This document shows, one piece after another, positions 8,453-16,998 of a stretch of DNA of 64,000 nucleotides. The notes below the pieces were generated by a model that had not been told where the DNA came from, made no database searches, and saw only the letters and a list, made by a program, of their open reading frames with translations. The position numbers and the translations under genes were made by a program. Origin of the DNA: Streptomyces zhaozhouensis (lineage in GTDB: Bacteria; Actinomycetota; Actinomycetes; Streptomycetales; Streptomycetaceae); NCBI RefSeq assembly GCF_900230195.1, contig NZ_OCNE01000013.1, forward strand, positions 146,064 through 210,063. The letters are read 5' to 3'. The first letter of the stretch is position 1, and every line of letters starts with the position of its first letter.

Positions 8453-9241
8453 TCAGTCCGCCTCCAGGGCGAGGTCCACGACCACCGGCGCGTGGTCGGA
8501 GGCGCCCTTGCCCTTGCGCTCCTCCCGGTCCACATACGCGTCCGAGACGGCGGCGGTGAACGGCGCGTTGCCGTAGACCAGGTCGATCCGCATCCCCCGG
8601 TTCTTCGGGAAGCACAGCTGCCGGTAGTCCCAGTACGTGAACGGGCGGTCGTACTTCAACGGCCGCGGCACCACGTCCGTCAGCCCCGTGCCGCGCAGCT
8701 CCGTCAGCGCGGTGCGCTCCGCCTCGGTCACGTGGGTGGCGCCCTCGAACCGCGCGATGTCGTAGACGTCGTGGTCCGTCGGCGCCACGTTGAAGTCGCC
8801 GAGCACCGCGAACGGCGTGCGGCCCGCCGCGTCCCGGGCGACGGTCTCGCGCAGGGCCGAGAACCAGGCCAGCTTGTAGGCGAAGTGCTCGTGCCCCACC
8901 TCGCGTCCGTTCGGCACGTAGACCGACCAGACGCGCACCCCGCCGCAGGTGGCCGCGACCGCGCGGGGCTCGGCCGAGCCGTTGAACGCCGGGCCGCCGG
9001 TGAGGCCGCGCGTGACGTCGGTCAGCCCGACCCGGGAGAGGACGGCCACGCCGTTCCACCGGCCGTCGGCGTGGACCGCGGCCTCGTAGCCCGCGGCGCG
9101 CAGCGGCTCGGCCGGGAAGGCGGCGGCGTCGCACTTCAGCTCCTGGAGGCAGAGCACGTCGGTCTGGCTCCGCTCCAGCCAGGCGAGCAGCCGCTCCAGC
9201 CGCACGGTGATCGAGTTGACGTTCCAGGTGGCGATGCGCAT
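8453..9241 (-). CDS. xth: exodeoxyribonuclease III (AP endonuclease)
   Basis: A 262-residue member of the EEP nuclease superfamily that cleaves DNA at abasic sites and trims 3' ends in base excision repair. The family motifs are in order: NVNSI at the N-terminus, LQELKCD near residue 35 with the metal-binding Glu, the YVPNG region near 110, GDFNVAP near 150 with the catalytic Asp and Asn, RIDLVYG near 225 and SDHAPVV near 250 with the Asp/His pair. Length is normal for XthA. It precedes the DUF6278 gene on the same strand with a 145-base gap and follows an MBL gene by 54 bases, so MBL and xth may be co-transcribed. Confidence 0.93.
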   Translation of the reverse strand: MRIATWNVNSITVRLERLLAWLERSQTDVLCLQELKCDAAAFPAEPLRAAGYEAAVHADGRWNGVAVLSRVGLTDVTRGLTGGPAFNGSAEPRAVAATCGGVRVWSVYVPNGREVGHEHFAYKLAWFSALRETVARDAAGRTPFAVLGDFNVAPTDHDVYDIARFEGATHVTEAERTALTELRGTGLTDVVPRPLKYDRPFTYWDYRQLCFPKNRGMRIDLVYGNAPFTAAVSDAYVDREERKGKGASDHAPVVVDLALEAD

Positions 9242-9295
9242 GACGGCTCTCTCGGGGATTCGGTGGTCGCTCGGGGATCGCGAGGGGGGGCGGGG

Positions 9296-9943
9296 TCAGG
9301 CGAGGGTGACGGACTCGCCCGGCGCCAGCCTGGCGTACTCGGTGGAGCCGACGCCGGGGCCCTGGGGGCCCATGTTCCGCCCGTAGACGGTGAGGCCGAC
9401 GTCGGAGAGCAGCCCGTCGTGCACGGCGAAGGCGCGGCGCGGGGCCAGCTCACGGACGTAGTCGACGACCTCGGAGAACTTGCTCCAAGGGGCGGCCAGC
9501 GGCAGCAGCAGCGTCTCCACGGGCCGGCCGGGGACGGTGAACGCGTCCCCGGGGTGGAAGACCGCGCCGTCCACCAGGAAGCCGACGTTGGCCACCCGCG
9601 GGAGGTCGGGGTGGATCACCGCGTGCAGCTCGCCGTGGACCTCGACCGAGAAGCCGGCGATCTCCAGGACGTCTCCCCGACCCACCACGCGCACCCGCCC
9701 GGGGAAGGCGCCGTCCAGCCGCTCGGCGACGGCGCGCGGCGCGTGCACCAGCAGCCCCGGGTCGGCCTCCAGCGCGGTGCGCAGCCGGCCCTCGTCGAAG
9801 TGGTCGGGGTGCTCGTGGGTGATCAACAGCGCGTCGGCGCCCACCGCCGCGTCCGGCTCGCTGAACGCGCCGGGGTCGATGACCAGGGTGCGCCCGTCCT
9901 CGGTGAGCCGCACACACGCGTGGCCCTTCTTGGTCAGCTCCAT
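9296..9943 (-). CDS. MBL-fold metal-dependent hydrolase (UlaG-like)
   Basis: A 215-residue metallo-beta-lactamase-fold protein of the compact UlaG/YycJ-like type. It begins MELTKKGHACVRL, with the first strand His, then has the THEHPDHFD metal motif (HxHxDH) near residue 47 and FHPGDAF near 135, which holds the bridging Asp. A C-terminal HDG and the FSEVV region complete the site. Family members act as hydrolases on phosphodiester or lactone substrates; the substrate is not known here. ATG 9943 is preferred over an ATG five codons upstream because it gives the conserved start. Confidence 0.82.
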   Translation of the reverse strand: MELTKKGHACVRLTEDGRTLVIDPGAFSEPDAAVGADALLITHEHPDHFDEGRLRTALEADPGLLVHAPRAVAERLDGAFPGRVRVVGRGDVLEIAGFSVEVHGELHAVIHPDLPRVANVGFLVDGAVFHPGDAFTVPGRPVETLLLPLAAPWSKFSEVVDYVRELAPRRAFAVHDGLLSDVGLTVYGRNMGPQGPGVGSTEYARLAPGESVTLA

Positions 9944-9965
9944 GCCGCCATTGTGCACGGGAGCA

Positions 9966-10000
9966 CTGACAGCCGCCGGGGAGTCCCCGACGGCTGTCAG
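9966..10000 (-). terminator. terminator of the psd-pssA operon
   Basis: A 16-base stem with one mismatch (CTGACAGCCG, then CGGGG, pairing with CCCCG and CGGCTGTCAG) around a three-base loop lies 32 bases beyond the pssA stop codon, on the downstream side. It separates pssA from the next same-strand gene at 9943. Confidence 0.75.
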
Positions 10001-10031
10001 CGAAGAGTGTGGCGGGCCCCGCCGGGCGGTG

Positions 10032-10889
10032 TCAGGACTGGGCGCCGGCGCGGGCCTCGCGACGGTTGTCGCGGAAGGCGAAGACCCGGCGGCACATGGC
10101 GAAGAGCGGGATCACCGCGCCCAGCACCAGCTGGAGCGAGCAGGCGGTCTGGAGCATCAGCAGCCCGCCGGGCGCGTCGAAGGCCCAGGCGGTGAGGAGC
10201 GCCATGCTCAACACGATCCACGAGAGCATCGCGACGGCGAGCGTGCCGCGCGGCTTGGGGTACTCGACCCGGCTCACCATCAGCCACGCGACGCCGCCGA
10301 TCGCCAGCAGCGTCGGGGTGAAGGGCAGTTCGAGCAGGACGATGGAGACGACCGTGAGCGCGCCGAAGGGGCTCGGCATCCCCTGGAAGACGCCGTCCGG
10401 CATCGTCACACAGGAGAATCGGGCCAGCCGCAGCACCACGGCCAGCAGCACCACCGTCGCGGCCAGTGCGGAGAGCGGTTCGTGGACGTCGCCGACCACC
10501 ATGCCCCAGACCAGCACGAAGTAGGCCGGGGCCAGACCGAAACTGATCAGGTCCGACAGGTTGTCGAGCTCCGCGCCCATGGGCGAGGAGCGCAGCTTCC
10601 GCGCCACCAGCCCGTCGCAGAGGTCGAAGACCGACGCCAGCAGCATCAGCAGCACGGCGGTCGCCGCGTTGTTGCGCACCACCCCGGCGTCGCCGCTGTT
10701 GGTCAGGTGCGGGATCAGCACGCCGGTGGTGGTGAAGTAGACGGCGAGAAACCCGCAGGTGGCGTTGAGCAGGGTCAGGGTGTCCGCTATCGACAGCCGC
10801 ATCGACAACGACATCGTGTCATCGTCGTCGTCGACGTCCTCCTCGGCGCCGGCCCAGCGTCGGGTGAACTTGCGGTCAATCACGGTCAA
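10032..10889 (-). CDS. pssA: CDP-diacylglycerol-serine O-phosphatidyltransferase
   Basis: A 285-residue integral membrane enzyme that makes phosphatidylserine from CDP-diacylglycerol and serine, the first step of phosphatidylethanolamine synthesis. The CDP-alcohol phosphotransferase signature is present near residues 90-115: a DG, then AR, then a G followed by two Asp four apart (CDGLVARKL, MGAELDNLSD). About six to eight hydrophobic helices cover the rest. It overlaps the psd gene by 14 bases, so the two enzymes are translationally coupled and catalyse consecutive steps. A strong hairpin follows the stop. Confidence 0.93.
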   Translation of the reverse strand: MTVIDRKFTRRWAGAEEDVDDDDDTMSLSMRLSIADTLTLLNATCGFLAVYFTTTGVLIPHLTNSGDAGVVRNNAATAVLLMLLASVFDLCDGLVARKLRSSPMGAELDNLSDLISFGLAPAYFVLVWGMVVGDVHEPLSALAATVVLLAVVLRLARFSCVTMPDGVFQGMPSPFGALTVVSIVLLELPFTPTLLAIGGVAWLMVSRVEYPKPRGTLAVAMLSWIVLSMALLTAWAFDAPGGLLMLQTACSLQLVLGAVIPLFAMCRRVFAFRDNRREARAGAQS

Positions 10890-11523
10890 GACGTGTCACT
10901 CCCGCCGTCGTGCGTTGACCGACCTCGACGGCCGGCTCGATGCCCTCGGGCAGGTAGACGTCGACGCGGGAGCCGAAACGGATCAGCCCGACCCGCTCGC
11001 CCTGCTCGACCTTGCAACCCTGGGGCACGTACGGCACGATCCGGCGGGCCACGGCTCCGGCGATCTGCACCATCTCCAGGTCGCCGAGCTCGCTGTCGAA
11101 ACGCCAGACGACGCGCTCGTTGTTGTCGCTCTCCTTGTCGAACGCGGGGACGTAGCCGCCGGGGATGTGCTGCACGGAGGCCACGGTGCCGGCGACCGGC
11201 GCGCGGTTGACGTGCACGTTCAACGGGCTCATGAAGATCGCCACCCGCGTCCTGCCGTCCGGCCAGTCGGTGATGCTCTGCACCACCCCGTCGGCGGGGC
11301 AGATCACCCGGCCCTGGCCGATCTCCCTTTCCGGGTCGCGGAAGAACCACAGCATTCCGGCGGCCAGCGCGGTGGTCGGCACGGCGACGGTCGCCCAACG
11401 GGCGGAGCCGCGCGCCTTGACGAGGCTTACGGCCGCGGTGGCGACCGTGGGGAGCAGCCAGGCCGACGCACCTCGGGCCAGACGTACCCGGCCGCTGGGC
11501 AGAGAGGAAGAGCGGAGAGGCAT
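10876..11523 (-). CDS. psd: phosphatidylserine decarboxylase (short PSD-II form)
   Basis: A 215-residue proenzyme that decarboxylates phosphatidylserine to phosphatidylethanolamine. It has an N-terminal membrane region (residues about 20-65) followed by the PSD core: FFRDPER, VICPADG, IFMSPLNVHVNRAP with the catalytic histidines, and IRFGSRVDVYLP, whose Gly-Ser is the self-cleavage site that forms the pyruvoyl group. The short length is typical of the actinobacterial and archaeal-type enzyme. ATG 11523 was chosen over an upstream ATG at 11553. A promoter lies 61 bases upstream, and the gene overlaps pssA by 14 bases. Confidence 0.92.
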   Translation of the reverse strand: MPLRSSSLPSGRVRLARGASAWLLPTVATAAVSLVKARGSARWATVAVPTTALAAGMLWFFRDPEREIGQGRVICPADGVVQSITDWPDGRTRVAIFMSPLNVHVNRAPVAGTVASVQHIPGGYVPAFDKESDNNERVVWRFDSELGDLEMVQIAGAVARRIVPYVPQGCKVEQGERVGLIRFGSRVDVYLPEGIEPAVEVGQRTTAGVTRLDRD

Positions 11524-11583
11524 GAGAGACCTTCGTAGCGGAGAGTGCCGCACCCGTCAGAAGCGAAGCGGCTTACCTCCGAT

Positions 11584-11612
11584 GCTATAGGCCCACGGCG
11601 GTAACTCGGCAA
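11584..11612 (-). promoter_or_regulatory. vegetative-type promoter of psd-pssA
   Basis: On the minus strand a TTGCCG (11612-11607) is followed, after exactly 17 bases, by TATAGC (11589-11584). This matches the -35 and -10 pattern of the main sigma factor, and the -10 lies about 60 bases before the psd ATG at 11523. Confidence 0.7.
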
Positions 11613-12188
11613 GCCAGCGGGCTCATCGGGGCTGCGCGGTGGCCGCGGGGCGCCGTCGTACGGGCGGATGAAAGGGATAATCCGCGCGGCCTTCCCGGGG
11701 CTTCAGGTCAAGATCGTCTTTGCTTTTCCGGTGCTTTCTTCACCGAGGGGCCACCGCGAGTGACATCCCGTGTGGGCTTGGTCACGCGCTTCTCCGGCGC
11801 GAGGCGCGGGGGAGAGGGCGGGGCGCGCCGCGGGAAGCCGCGCCCGGGACCCATGGGTTTCGGTCACGCGCGGATCGCTCTGCGTCGCCGTGCGCTGCGG
11901 CTTTGCGCAGGCGGGGCGGGTGCGGCGGCGGGCGGCGCGCGGTGCGGGGGCAGGGGGCGTGGGCTCCGCCGGGGTCGCGCCCCCGGGGGGCGGCGAGGGG
12001 GCGCGACGGGTGTGTGAAGGGGTCTGACGTGGCGATCCCGTGGGGAGGGTGACCCCGGCCCGCCGCGCGCTTCCCTCATCATCTGGTAAAAATCCCGGGC
12101 TTCGGCGTGGTGCGGTCCCCGAGGCCGCCGAAATGGCCGGAATGCGACGGTGACCGCCCGGTCCCGGGGCGCGGCCACCGCCGGCGGG
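11613..12188. other. 576-base non-coding gap between psd and the CitE-like gene
   Basis: No gene is supported. Open frames are present on both strands but are low-complexity Arg/Gly-rich translations without a ribosome site or family pattern. A GC-skewed purine-rich stretch covers 11800-12010, and a short AT-richer patch (CTGGTAAAAATCCCGG) is near 12083. In S. coelicolor-like genomes, as I recall, ethylmalonyl-CoA pathway genes occupy this position, so the gap may be a deletion scar. Confidence 0.6.
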
Positions 12189-13157
12189 CTACGCCTCAGG
12201 GGGCGTGAAGACCGAGGTGCGCCGCAGCCCGGCCGCCCGGCCCGCCCCGGCGACCACGAGCGCCATCTTGCGGCTGGCCTCGTCGATCATCTCCTCGCCC
12301 AGCATCACCGCGCCCCGCGCCCCGCCGGCGGCGGAGGTCGCGTGGGCGTAGGCGTCCAGGATCAGCTCCGCGTGGTCGTAGTCCGCCTGCGAGGGCGCGT
12401 AGACCTCGTTGGCCAGCGCGATCTGGTCCGGGTGCAGCACCCACTTCCCGTCGTAGCCGAGCGCCGCCGAGCGGCGGGCCGCCTCGCGGAAGCCCTCCGG
12501 GTCGCGGACCTGGAGGTAGGGGCCGTCGATCGCCTGGAGGCCGTGGGCGCGGGCCGCGAGCAGGATGCGCATCATGATGTGGTGGTAGGCGTCGGCCGGG
12601 TATCCGGGCGGCTGCTCGCCGACGACCAGGGTGCGCATCGCCAGGGACGCCATCATGTCGGCAGGGCCGAGCACCAGCGTCTCCAGTCGGGGCGAGGCGG
12701 CGGCGATCGCCTCGACGTTCAGCAGCCCCCCGGCGTTCTCCAGCTGGGCCTCGATGCCGATCCGGCCGACCGGCAGGCCCACCGTCCGCTCGATCTGGGT
12801 GAGCAGCAGGTCGAGCGCCACCACCTGCTCCGCGCTCTGCGTCTTGGGCAGCAGCAGGCAGTCCAGCCGGTCGCCCGCGCCCTCCACCACGGTGATCACG
12901 TCGCGGTAGGTCCAGTGCGTGGTCCAGTCGTTGACGCGCACGACGCGGGTGCGCGCCCCCCAGTCGCCCTCGTTGAGCGCCTTCACCACCAACGCGCGCG
13001 CCCCCTCCTTGGCCGCGGGGGCGCAGGCGTCCTCCAGGTCGAGGAAGACCATGTCGGCGGGGAGGCCCTGCGCCTTCTCCAGAAAGCGCGGGTTGCTGCC
13101 AGGCACCGCCAGGCAGGAGCGGCGCGGTCGGGGGGCGGGCGCGGTGGTGTCGGTCAT
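12189..13157 (-). CDS. HpcH/HpaI aldolase, CitE-like beta-methylmalyl/malyl-CoA lyase
   Basis: A 322-residue TIM-barrel lyase of the CitE family. The N-terminus RRSCLAVPGSNPRFLEKA is the CoA-binding start of the malyl-CoA lyase branch. MVFLDLEDAC (near 36-45) gives the metal Asp/Glu, a catalytic Arg is in VVRVND near 70, and the second metal region is IEAQLENAGG near 135 with LGPADMM near 165. Such enzymes split beta-methylmalyl-CoA or malyl-CoA in the ethylmalonyl-CoA cycle. The usual partners (crotonyl-CoA carboxylase/reductase, ethylmalonyl-CoA mutase, MaoC hydratase) are absent beside it, only a TetR regulator remains, so its present role is uncertain. Confidence 0.83.
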   Translation of the reverse strand: MTDTTAPAPRPRRSCLAVPGSNPRFLEKAQGLPADMVFLDLEDACAPAAKEGARALVVKALNEGDWGARTRVVRVNDWTTHWTYRDVITVVEGAGDRLDCLLLPKTQSAEQVVALDLLLTQIERTVGLPVGRIGIEAQLENAGGLLNVEAIAAASPRLETLVLGPADMMASLAMRTLVVGEQPPGYPADAYHHIMMRILLAARAHGLQAIDGPYLQVRDPEGFREAARRSAALGYDGKWVLHPDQIALANEVYAPSQADYDHAELILDAYAHATSAAGGARGAVMLGEEMIDEASRKMALVVAGAGRAAGLRRTSVFTPPEA

Positions 13158-13259
13158 CGGGGCTTCCTCCGGCGAGCGGCGCGAACGGGAAGGACGGGCG
13201 GGGCCCGCGCCGTTGACCCTACGACGCCTCCGCGCGCGTCCCGTCGGCGCGGGGCCGCC

Positions 13260-14015
13260 TCAACCCCGCTGGTCCAGCGCCCGTTCGATGGCGCGCATCA
13301 CCTCGGGCAGCGGCGCGTCCGTCCTGGCGACCGTGACCAGCACCTCCCCGTCCGTGGTCGCCCGCGCGGCGGGCGGGCGCTGCCCGGCCGCCGACGGCAG
13401 GTCGCCGAAGGCGCGGCGCACGATGGTGAAGGCGTGGTCCAACGCGCTCTCCACGTCCCCCTGTCCGTCGCTGCGCAGCCAGCGGCGCAGCACGTGGTTG
13501 TGCGCGGTGACCACGGCCGAGGCGGCGACCTCGGCGAGCAGCGGCTCGTCGCCCAGGTGGGAGTGGTCGTCGTAGCGGGCCAACAGGTAGCGGGTGAAGA
13601 GGCGTTCGTACCGGGAGACGGAGGCGATCTCCCGTTCGCGCAGCGCCGGCACCTCGCGGGTCAGGCGGTAGCGGGCCACCGAGAGGGAGGGGGAGGCGGC
13701 GTACATCCGCATCACCTCCTTGATCCCGCGGCAGACCGTGTCGATCGGGTTCTCCTGCGCCGGCGCGCCGCGCAGCACGGCCTCGACCCGCTCCAGCGTG
13801 TCGTCGTGGTCGGGGAAGATCGCCTCTTCCTTCGAGCGGAAGTGCCGGAAGAAGGTCCGCCGCGCGACCCCGGCCGTCGCGGCGATCTCGTCGACCGTGG
13901 TCGCCTCGTACCCCTTGGTGGCGAACAGCTCCAGCGCGGCCGACGCGAGGTCGCCACGCACCTTCCGCCGCTGCGTGGAGTGCTGGCTGCGAGCGGACTT
14001 CACCGTGCGAGACAT
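13260..14015 (-). CDS. TetR family regulator, ethylmalonyl-locus type
   Basis: A 251-residue regulator with a TetR helix-turn-helix at about residues 20-65 (LASAALELFATKGYEATTVD, then ATAGVARRTFFRHFRSKEEA). A large C-terminal ligand domain follows. The N-terminus (MSRTVKSARSQHSTQRRKVR) resembles the regulator that I recall sitting at the end of the Streptomyces ccr/ethylmalonyl-CoA cluster. It precedes the CitE-like gene on the same strand by 102 bases and is divergent from formaldehyde dehydrogenase. The frame extends far upstream of ATG 14015, but that extension is antisense to the dehydrogenase. Its target genes may be partly lost here. Confidence 0.83.
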   Translation of the reverse strand: MSRTVKSARSQHSTQRRKVRGDLASAALELFATKGYEATTVDEIAATAGVARRTFFRHFRSKEEAIFPDHDDTLERVEAVLRGAPAQENPIDTVCRGIKEVMRMYAASPSLSVARYRLTREVPALREREIASVSRYERLFTRYLLARYDDHSHLGDEPLLAEVAASAVVTAHNHVLRRWLRSDGQGDVESALDHAFTIVRRAFGDLPSAAGQRPPAARATTDGEVLVTVARTDAPLPEVMRAIERALDQRG

Positions 14016-14180
14016 GCAAGGGAACGTACTCCATCCCCCGTGCGCCGTGCTCGGACACCGGCCGGTGAACGGCGTGGCCGGCCGTCGCCCCGCGCTCGGG
14101 TCGCCGCGCGGGGCGGGGCGCACTACCGTGGAACATAACGCATCAAAAAGGGCGTAACCGCGCGTGTTCGGGAGGTTGCT

Positions 14181-15326
14181 GTGAAGGCGGTCGTGTACCA
14201 GGAGCCCTACTCCGTGACGGTCGAGGACGTCCCGGACGCGCGGATCGAGGACCCGAACGACGTGGTCGTGCGGATCACCACGGCCGCGATCTGCGGGTCG
14301 GATCTGCACATGTACGAGGGCCGCACCGGCGCCGAGCCGGGCATCGTGTTCGGTCACGAGAACATGGGCGTGGTCGAGGAGGTCGGCCCCGGCGTCGCGC
14401 GGATAAGGAAGGGGGACCGGGTGGTCCTCCCGTTCAACGTGGGGTGCGGCTTCTGCCGCAACTGCCTGGCCGGTGACACGGGCTTCTGCCTCACGGTCAA
14501 CGAGGGCTTCGCCGGCGGCGCGTACGGCTATGTCTCGATGGGCCCCTACCGGGGCGGGCAGGCCGAGTACCTGCGGGTGCCGTTCGCCGACTTCAACTGT
14601 CTGAAGCTGCCGCCCGGCGAGCAGTTCGAGGACGACTTCGCGCTGCTGGCCGACATCTTCCCCACCGGCTACCACGCCACGGAGCTGGCCGACGTCAGTC
14701 CGGGCGAGACGGTCTGCGTCTTCGGCGCGGGGCCGGTCGGCCTGATGGCCGCCTACTCGGCGCAACTGCGCGGCGCCTCGAAGGTGTTCGTCGTCGACCG
14801 GCAGCCCGACCGGCTGGCGCTGGCCGAGCGGGCGGGCGCGATCCCCGTCGACTTCTCGCAGGGCGACGCGGCCGAGCAGATCAAGGAGCTCAACGGCGGC
14901 GAGGGCACCGACAAGGGCATCGACGCGGTCGGCTACCAGGCCACCGCGCGGGAGGGCGAGGAGCAGCCGGCGCTCGTGCTCAACACCCTGGTCGACGCGG
15001 TGCGCGCGACCGGCGCGCTGGGCGTCGTGGGGCTCTATCTCCCCGCAGACCCCGGCGGGCCGACCGAGAGCGCGAAGAAGGGCGAACTGCTCTTCCGGAT
15101 GGGCGGGTTCTTCGAGAAGGGCCTGCGCATGGGCACCGGCCAGGCGGACGTCAAGCGCTACAACCGGCAGCTGCGGGACATGATCATCGCCGGCCGGGCC
15201 CAGCCCAGCTTCGTCGTCTCCCACCGGCTGCCCCTGGCCGAGGCGCCCGACGCCTACCGCCACTTCGACAACCGGGACCCGGGCTGGACCAAGGTGCTGC
15301 TGAAGCCGGACCTGGCCGCGGCCTGA
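14181..15326 (+). CDS. glutathione-independent formaldehyde dehydrogenase (zinc MDR)
   Basis: A 381-residue zinc-dependent medium-chain dehydrogenase of the Pseudomonas FdhA type. Catalytic zinc ligands are in ICGSDLHMYEGR (Cys near 38) and FGHENMG (His/Glu near 59). The structural site is reduced, with GCGFCRNCLAGDTGFC supplying Cys residues near 90-105. The NAD Rossmann loop is FGAGPVGLMAA near residue 180. It starts at GTG with GGGAGG upstream. Formaldehyde, short aldehydes or alcohols are likely substrates, converted without added thiol. This suits an actinomycete, which has mycothiol rather than glutathione. It is divergent from the TetR gene and convergent with a serine hydrolase. Confidence 0.85.
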   Translation: MKAVVYQEPYSVTVEDVPDARIEDPNDVVVRITTAAICGSDLHMYEGRTGAEPGIVFGHENMGVVEEVGPGVARIRKGDRVVLPFNVGCGFCRNCLAGDTGFCLTVNEGFAGGAYGYVSMGPYRGGQAEYLRVPFADFNCLKLPPGEQFEDDFALLADIFPTGYHATELADVSPGETVCVFGAGPVGLMAAYSAQLRGASKVFVVDRQPDRLALAERAGAIPVDFSQGDAAEQIKELNGGEGTDKGIDAVGYQATAREGEEQPALVLNTLVDAVRATGALGVVGLYLPADPGGPTESAKKGELLFRMGGFFEKGLRMGTGQADVKRYNRQLRDMIIAGRAQPSFVVSHRLPLAEAPDAYRHFDNRDPGWTKVLLKPDLAAA

Positions 15327-15427
15327 ACCGGTGGCGGCCCAACGGGCTCCACCGCCCCCAGAACCGGCGCGGGCGACCACGGCTCCCCACCCCTTCCGTG
15401 GGCCGTCGCCGCCCGTGCCGCACCTCG

Positions 15428-15462
15428 GCCCCGCCCCGGGCCGGTCAGCCCCGGGGCGGGGC
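15428..15462. terminator. convergent terminator hairpin
   Basis: Thirteen-base arms (GCCCCGCCCCGGG and its exact complement) with a nine-base loop lie between the formaldehyde dehydrogenase stop (15326) and the serine hydrolase stop (15487). The position and the symmetric stem suit termination from both sides. Confidence 0.75.
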
Positions 15463-15486
15463 GCTCGCGCGCTCCGGCTCGGTGGG

Positions 15487-16728
15487 TCAACGCCCGTCGG
15501 AGCAGAGGGCGTTGTCCACCATCTCGCGGGCCGCCTCGCTCTGGGCGGCGTTCCGCTCGGGGTCGCCGAAGCGCACCGTGAAGATCGCCGAGCTGGCCGC
15601 CGTCGCACCGTCCTCGGTGACCGCGCCCTCGGACGCCGTGCCGAACGACGTCCCGCCGTGGAACCACAGGCCCGCCTCGTCCTCGCCGCACCGCGGGGCC
15701 CAGGCCAGGCCGAGCCCGTACTCGGCGCCGTCCCCGAACTCCGGCGCCGGAACGGTGCGCCGCATGTCGGCGAGCCGTTCCTCCGACAGCAGGGTGCCGT
15801 CCATCAGCGCCCGCAGGAAGGTGTTCATGTCGTCCGGCGTGCTGATCAGCGCGCCGTCGGCGCCGGCGTCCGTCCCCAGGGTGGTGTCGGTCAGCTCCTC
15901 CTGCCCGGGGAACTGGACGTACGCGTGGGCGGTCGGCTGCGGCACGTAGGCGGAGCTGCCGGGGGAGAGCGTGCGCTCCAGGCCGAGCGGGGCGATGATC
16001 CGGTCGTGCGCCTCCTGCTCCCAGGAGTGCCCGGTGACCTGCTCGATGATCATGCCGGCGAGCACGTAGTTGGTGTTGGAGTACGCCCACCGGGTCTCGC
16101 CGGCCGGGTCCTCCGCGTCCGGCAGCCAGCCGGGCGGCTGGGTCATCGCGAGGGCGACCATCTCCTCGGCGGTCATCTGCGCGAAGCGGCCCTCGTGGTG
16201 GCCCTCGGGCGTCAGCGCCTCCGGGTCGCTGAAGACCACGTCGGTGTAGTTGGCCAGTCCGCTGGTCTGGCGCAGCAGGTTCTCCACCGTGATCCGCGAG
16301 CCGTCGTTGCCCTCGCCGGTCACGACGCCGGGCAGCCACCGCTCCACGGTGTCGGAGAGCGAGACCTTCCCCTCGTCGACGAGTTGGAGCAGCACCGTGG
16401 AGACGAAGGTCTTGGTGTCGCTGCCTATCCGGTAGTACGGGGACCACGGCACCGGCTGCTCGCCGCCCAGTTCGGCCACCCCGGCACGCGCCCGCTCGGT
16501 CCGGCCGTCGGCGGCGCCGACCTCCACCGTCAGCCCGGTCGCCCCCGTCTCCACCACGGCCTCCGCGTCCCGCTGCAGCGGGGACTCCGCGCCGGCCTCC
16601 GCGCCGCCGCGGGGCAGTCCGAACGCCGATCCCTGCGGCGCGACCACCATGGCCGCGCCCGTGGCCAGCACGCCCGCCCCCGCGGTGAGCGCCCACGCCT
16701 TGGTCATCCGTCCGCCGAACCGCGCCAT
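15487..16728 (-). CDS. secreted serine hydrolase, class C beta-lactamase/D-Ala-D-Ala carboxypeptidase fold
   Basis: A 413-residue exported serine hydrolase. An N-terminal signal sequence (Arg/Lys start, hydrophobic core at about residues 9-35) precedes a beta-lactamase-like domain with all three active-site motifs: SDTK (SxxK nucleophile) in YRIGSDTKTF, the Tyr motif YSN in RWAYSNTNY, and HGG in LWFHGGTSFG. Actinomycete homologs act as D-alanyl-D-alanine carboxypeptidases, esterases or D-aminopeptidases; true lactam resistance is not implied. Two starts are possible, ATG 16728 and ATG 16707. It is divergent from the epoxide-hydrolase-like gene across 270 bases. Confidence 0.88.
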   Translation of the reverse strand: MARFGGRMTKAWALTAGAGVLATGAAMVVAPQGSAFGLPRGGAEAGAESPLQRDAEAVVETGATGLTVEVGAADGRTERARAGVAELGGEQPVPWSPYYRIGSDTKTFVSTVLLQLVDEGKVSLSDTVERWLPGVVTGEGNDGSRITVENLLRQTSGLANYTDVVFSDPEALTPEGHHEGRFAQMTAEEMVALAMTQPPGWLPDAEDPAGETRWAYSNTNYVLAGMIIEQVTGHSWEQEAHDRIIAPLGLERTLSPGSSAYVPQPTAHAYVQFPGQEELTDTTLGTDAGADGALISTPDDMNTFLRALMDGTLLSEERLADMRRTVPAPEFGDGAEYGLGLAWAPRCGEDEAGLWFHGGTSFGTASEGAVTEDGATAASSAIFTVRFGDPERNAAQSEAAREMVDNALCSDGR

Positions 16729-16998
16729 GAGTCCATTCCTCTTCTGTCCGTGCCGTGCGGCGCCCTCCCGGGCCCCGCCCTTCCGTGTGACACCACGTTA
16801 AGAAGACGCGGGGCGGCGAACCATGCGGTCCGCCCGCCTCTCCCAGGTGGTGTTAACCCCCCGTCCGTGGTGCTGGTGGGACCCGTCGGCGCGTCCGGGT
16901 GGGGCGGGTTGCCGCTTCGGCAACGTCGCTTGGGCGGCGGTGCGGCGCGGGGCGATGCTCGGGGCGACCGTCTCCGCGAACCGACCCAGGAGGCCGCC

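Noticed and set aside
8081..10195. A 704-codon open frame on the plus strand
   Set aside because: It is antisense to exonuclease III, the MBL gene and pssA, and its translation is Arg/Gln/Gly-rich without any domain. It is a GC-bias artefact, as are similar long frames at 28050-30515, 49436-52039 beyond the regulator, and 60784-62556.
11720..12052. Open frames of 85-110 codons in the gap between psd and the CitE-like gene
   Set aside because: They are low-complexity Gly/Arg-rich, overlap in all frames, and lack a ribosome site or homology.
13260..15608. A 782-codon minus-strand frame through the TetR gene
   Set aside because: Only the TetR part (13260-14015) has a family pattern; the rest is antisense to formaldehyde dehydrogenase.
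15487..16728. Serine hydrolase called as a beta-lactam resistance gene
   Set aside because: The class C-like motifs are shared with carboxypeptidases and esterases, and no resistance context is present.
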